A stretch of 13,365 nucleotides of DNA, from the NCBI GenBank assembly GCA_964444515.1, contig CAYUGY010000018.1:1-13365 (forward strand), given 5' to 3'. Source of the stretch: JAIXRY01 sp964444515. GTDB taxonomy: Bacteria > Patescibacteriota > Minisyncoccia > Phycocordibacterales > UBA9973. Positions 12,830-13,365 of this stretch are shown piece after piece; position 1 is the stretch's first letter; each line of letters begins with the position of its first letter. The notes beneath the pieces are model-generated. The model had not been told where the DNA came from and searched no databases. It saw nothing but the letters and a program-made list of their open reading frames with translations. The position numbers were made by a program, and so were the translations under genes.

Positions 12830-13365
12830 TTAAACAGACAAAGTATAATCGATAATTCTTTTTTGCATATCAGCAGCAGTGACTTTGATGCGGAGATTGT
12901 CACCAATCTTGAACACTTTGCGACTACTTCGTCCAACGATTGTATTGTCTTTGTCATTGAATGAATAGAAATCACTACCGAGGTCTCGCAAACGAATCAT
13001 TCCTTCACATTTACTTTCTTTTTCTTCTACGAAAATACCATTTTTGGAAATACCAGAAACAACACCATCGAATACTTGGCCGATTCGATATGACATATAT
13101 TCAACTTGTTTGTATTTGATACTTGCGCGTTCAGCATCAGCAGCTTCTTTTTCACGATCAGAAGAATGCTGACAAATTTTCATATAATTTTCCCATTCTT
13201 CTTTTGGAACAGTGTTACCTTGCAAATATTCTTCAAGGAGACGATGCACGATGGTGTCTGGGTAGCGACGAATCGGAGAAGTGAAGTGTGTGTAGTATTC
13301 GAAAGCTAGTCCATAGTGGCCGATATTTTCAGTTGAATAAATCGCTTTTGCCATTGAGCGAATAA
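12830..13365 (-). CDS. rnr: Ribonuclease R, C-terminal part (partial)
   Basis: RNase R is a processive 3'-5' exoribonuclease that can unwind structured RNA. The window holds about the last 177 codons; the rest lies beyond the right edge. The end of the RNB catalytic domain is clear: RSMAKAIYSTENIGHYGLAF followed by YYTHFTSPIRRYPDTIVHRLL. After a charged helical stretch (DREKEAADAERASIKYKQVE) comes an S1 RNA-binding domain, GQVFDGVVSGISKNGIFVEE to GDNLRIKVTAAD. The protein ends IIDYTLSV-TAA, without the long basic tail of E. coli RNase R. RNase II is less likely, because the SPIRRYPD block and the directly following S1 domain fit RNase R/VacB. The ATG at 13354 is internal. Confidence 0.92.
   Translation of the reverse strand, partial: IRSMAKAIYSTENIGHYGLAFEYYTHFTSPIRRYPDTIVHRLLEEYLQGNTVPKEEWENYMKICQHSSDREKEAADAERASIKYKQVEYMSYRIGQVFDGVVSGISKNGIFVEEKESKCEGMIRLRDLGSDFYSFNDKDNTIVGRSSRKVFKIGDNLRIKVTAADMQKRIIDYTLSV

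Noticed and set aside
1..13365. UGA recoding to glycine, as in Gracilibacteria/SR1
   Set aside because: All core genes are full length with the standard code and contain no in-frame TGA.
1..13365. CRISPR array, tRNA or rRNA genes
   Set aside because: I saw no regularly spaced direct repeats and no cloverleaf or rRNA-like sequence in the intergenic regions.

Overview
The window looks like a piece of a Candidate Phyla Radiation (Patescibacteria, Parcubacteria-like) genome. It is AT-rich and has short intergenic gaps and almost no Shine-Dalgarno sequences. Its proteins have CPR-type forms: a ThrRS without the N-terminal TGS domain, a very short SMC-like ATPase without a hinge, a cysteine-free ribosomal protein L32, and NusB directly followed in frame by a Nudix domain. 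All 14 stop codons I could assign are TAA or TAG, and no ORF needs UGA recoding. The lineage is inferred from these features and not from any database search.

Layout. 1-199 (+) is the C-terminus of GyrB. Behind it lie copy A of a roughly 125-bp structured dispersed repeat, an intrinsic terminator, and a poorly coding stretch to about 725. 753-2731 (-) holds thrS and a 64-aa protein of unknown function. Divergent from thrS, 2831-4154 (+) carries two neighbouring Nudix-like proteins (one with a degraded box), each with its own promoter and terminator. 4235-6130 (+) is an RNA/translation cluster: rpmF (L32), nusB, a Nudix domain that is open in the NusB frame behind a TAA, and rnc. rnc is followed by repeat copy B and a terminator. 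6346-8586 (+) is the hinge-less SMC-like ATPase.

8587-11198 (+) holds two independently transcribed envelope genes. The first is a four-TM, coiled-coil DUF4407-like protein with a near-consensus promoter and a long structured 5' leader. The second is a putative lipoprotein with an HETYH motif. Convergent to them (-) are a membrane-anchored PQQ-type beta-propeller protein and, at the right edge, the C-terminal part of RNase R. A second palindromic element (88 bp) lies between these last two and overlaps the 5' end of the propeller ORF.

Functionally the window mixes core information processing (gyrase, ThrRS, L32, NusB, RNase III, RNase R, SMC) with nucleotide-hydrolase-fold proteins and small-cell envelope proteins. 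The observations most worth following up are: the two repeat copies, which keep pairing stems although the stem sequences differ; the stop codon that splits an apparent NusB-Nudix fusion; the second palindromic element; and the very short -10-to-ATG distances that suggest leaderless transcripts for rpmF, rnc and the SMC gene.
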